Shown here in pieces: positions 63,302-64,000 of a DNA stretch of 64,000 bases (position 1 is its first letter; every line of letters begins with the position of its first letter). Under the pieces are notes generated by a model. It was not told the origin of the DNA. It made no database searches and saw nothing but the letters and a program-made list of their open reading frames with translations. This DNA comes from an uncultured Mediterraneibacter sp. (GTDB lineage Bacteria > Bacillota > Clostridia > Lachnospirales > Lachnospiraceae). Both the position numbers and the translations under genes were made by a program. The DNA lies in NCBI GenBank assembly GCA_944377745.1, contig CALWFV010000001.1, positions 62,001 to 126,000 of the forward strand, in the 5' to 3' direction.

Positions 63302-63343
63302 ACTTTCGCACTAAGCTCGAAAAAACCTCGCCAAGTGCTCAAT
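63302..63343 (-). repeat. 42-nt block shared with the feoA/dtxR spacer
   Basis: On the minus strand this block starts directly after the grpE stop codon. It matches 11512-11553 (plus strand) at 39 of 42 positions, including TTGGCGAG, TTTTTTCGAGC and TAGTGCGAAAGT. A small hairpin GTTCGGT / ACCGAAC follows it. Confidence 0.7.
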
Positions 63344-63344
63344 G

Positions 63345-64000
63345 TCAATTTGCTACCTTTACCATGCTGTGTCTCACGACACTGTCGCGGTATGTGTAGC
63401 CTTTCTGGAATTCCTCTGCGATGATGTTCTCGCCGAGTTCCTCATCCTCCACATGCATCACTGCATTGTGGAAATCCGGATTGAATTCCTTTCCCACTGC
63501 CTCGATCGGTTTCACATCGATCGATTCCAGCGTAGTCATAAGTTGTTTGTAAACCTTCTCCATGCCCTCGGCAAACGGAGTGGTTTTTTCCTCTTCCGGC
63601 ATGGACACCAACCCGCGTTCGAAGTTATCGACGATGGGAAGTATCTTCTCTATGATATCTTTCGCTCCAATCTCATACATCTGGGATTTCTCCTTCTCCG
63701 TACGCTTGCGGAAGTTATCGAACTCTGCCATCTGGCGTGTCAGCCGGTCAGTAAGTTCCTCAATCTTCTCATCTTTTTTATCCTTCTTGTTTTTCTTGCC
63801 GAAGAGTTTCTTTTTTTCTTCTCCGGCCTCACCGTTTCCTGCATCCTCAGATCCGATTTCTTCCGTTCCCGGAGTTTCCTTCGGATCGTCCGCTTCTTCC
63901 GCTGCTGCCTCAGCATTTTCCTCCGCCTGTGCAGTCTCTTCCTGATCAGAAGCTTCCTCCTGAGCGGCTTTGGCCTTTGCTTCTTCCACGGCTCCCTTTA
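63345..64000 (-). CDS. grpE: GrpE nucleotide exchange factor, 5' truncated by window edge
   Basis: The frame stays open to the end of the window (KGAVEEAKAK...), so the start lies outside; a GTG at 63987-63989 is internal. A long acidic coiled-coil N-terminus (EEASDQEETAQAEENAEAAAEEADD) is followed by the GrpE core: LTDRLTRQMAEFDNFRKRTEKEKSQMYEIG and the beta-domain GKEFNPDFHNAVMHVEDEELGENIIAEEFQKGYTYRDSVVRHSMVKVAN, which ends with the standard RPAMVKVAN-type motif. It exchanges ADP on DnaK. hrcA would be expected upstream, outside the window. Confidence 0.94.
   Translation of the reverse strand, partial: KGAVEEAKAKAAQEEASDQEETAQAEENAEAAAEEADDPKETPGTEEIGSEDAGNGEAGEEKKKLFGKKNKKDKKDEKIEELTDRLTRQMAEFDNFRKRTEKEKSQMYEIGAKDIIEKILPIVDNFERGLVSMPEEEKTTPFAEGMEKVYKQLMTTLESIDVKPIEAVGKEFNPDFHNAVMHVEDEELGENIIAEEFQKGYTYRDSVVRHSMVKVAN

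Overview
The window reads as chromosomal DNA of an anaerobic gut Clostridia, most likely a Lachnospiraceae member. The reasons are inferential: a moderate G+C content, strong AGGAGG ribosome sites, a stand-alone Spo0A C-terminal domain, a feoA-feoB-fur iron operon with FeoB-associated Cys-rich proteins, HTH-Uma2 and HipA-like proteins, and a large plant-glycoside locus that includes C-glycoside deglycosidase subunits. No rRNA, transposase, phage gene or CRISPR array was seen.

Layout. 1-3.6 kb: the 3' end of a protein kinase gene and a three-gene metal operon (26-residue peptide, DUF6110-like protein, P1B-type ATPase). 3.7-7.5 kb: fructose uptake (fruK, fruA, a DeoR regulator). 7.6-12.1 kb: ferrous iron uptake (feoA, feoB, two FeoB-associated/HMA fusion proteins, fur) with a divergent DtxR-type regulator. 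12.1-15.5 kb: ldh, a repeat-rich spacer, rhaD, ferritin. 15.6-17.1 kb: tRNA-Ser(CGA), a candidate small RNA, a Spo0A_C protein and an unrecognised small protein. 17.2-26 kb: mixed housekeeping genes (histidine phosphatase and esterase pair, Mrp, a second DnaK, MATE pump, HTH-Uma2, a PurF-like protein without the catalytic Cys).

26.2-50.8 kb is a contiguous glycoside-catabolism region, nearly all on the minus strand. It holds GH35-like, GH3, GH106-like and GH43 enzymes, an AraC-GH39 fusion, two further AraC regulators, a GPH symporter, two esterase-like hydrolases, a lipoprotein, a ROK kinase, two Gfo/Idh/MocA oxidoreductases, a TIM-barrel isomerase, a flavodoxin-type protein with a zinc ribbon, and two separate alpha/beta pairs that look like C-glycoside deglycosidases. 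The inferred logic is: import the glycoside, trim O-linked sugars, oxidise the remaining sugar at C3 with the Gfo/Idh/MocA enzymes, cleave the C-C (or C-O) bond with the metal-dependent alpha/beta complexes, then recycle the keto sugar through the isomerase and the ROK kinase.

50.9-56.2 kb: an ABC-2 exporter operon divergent from a LiaS/NarL-type two-component pair. 56.3-58.4 kb: a GlgX-type debranching enzyme. 58.5-59.5 kb: a HipA-like kinase broken by an internal deletion. 59.9-64 kb: dnaJ, dnaK and the 3' part of grpE in transcription order grpE-dnaK-dnaJ.

A second layer of signal lies in the spacers. A ~130-145 nt element occurs just downstream of both rhaD and dnaJ, and its helices are kept by compensatory base changes. 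A ~60-70 nt dispersed unit is present three times, a 42-nt block is shared by the feoA/dtxR spacer and the grpE 3' end, and a 213-bp imperfect inverted repeat lies upstream of ldh. I do not recognise these elements; together with the double C-glycosidase locus they are the best candidates for something undescribed.
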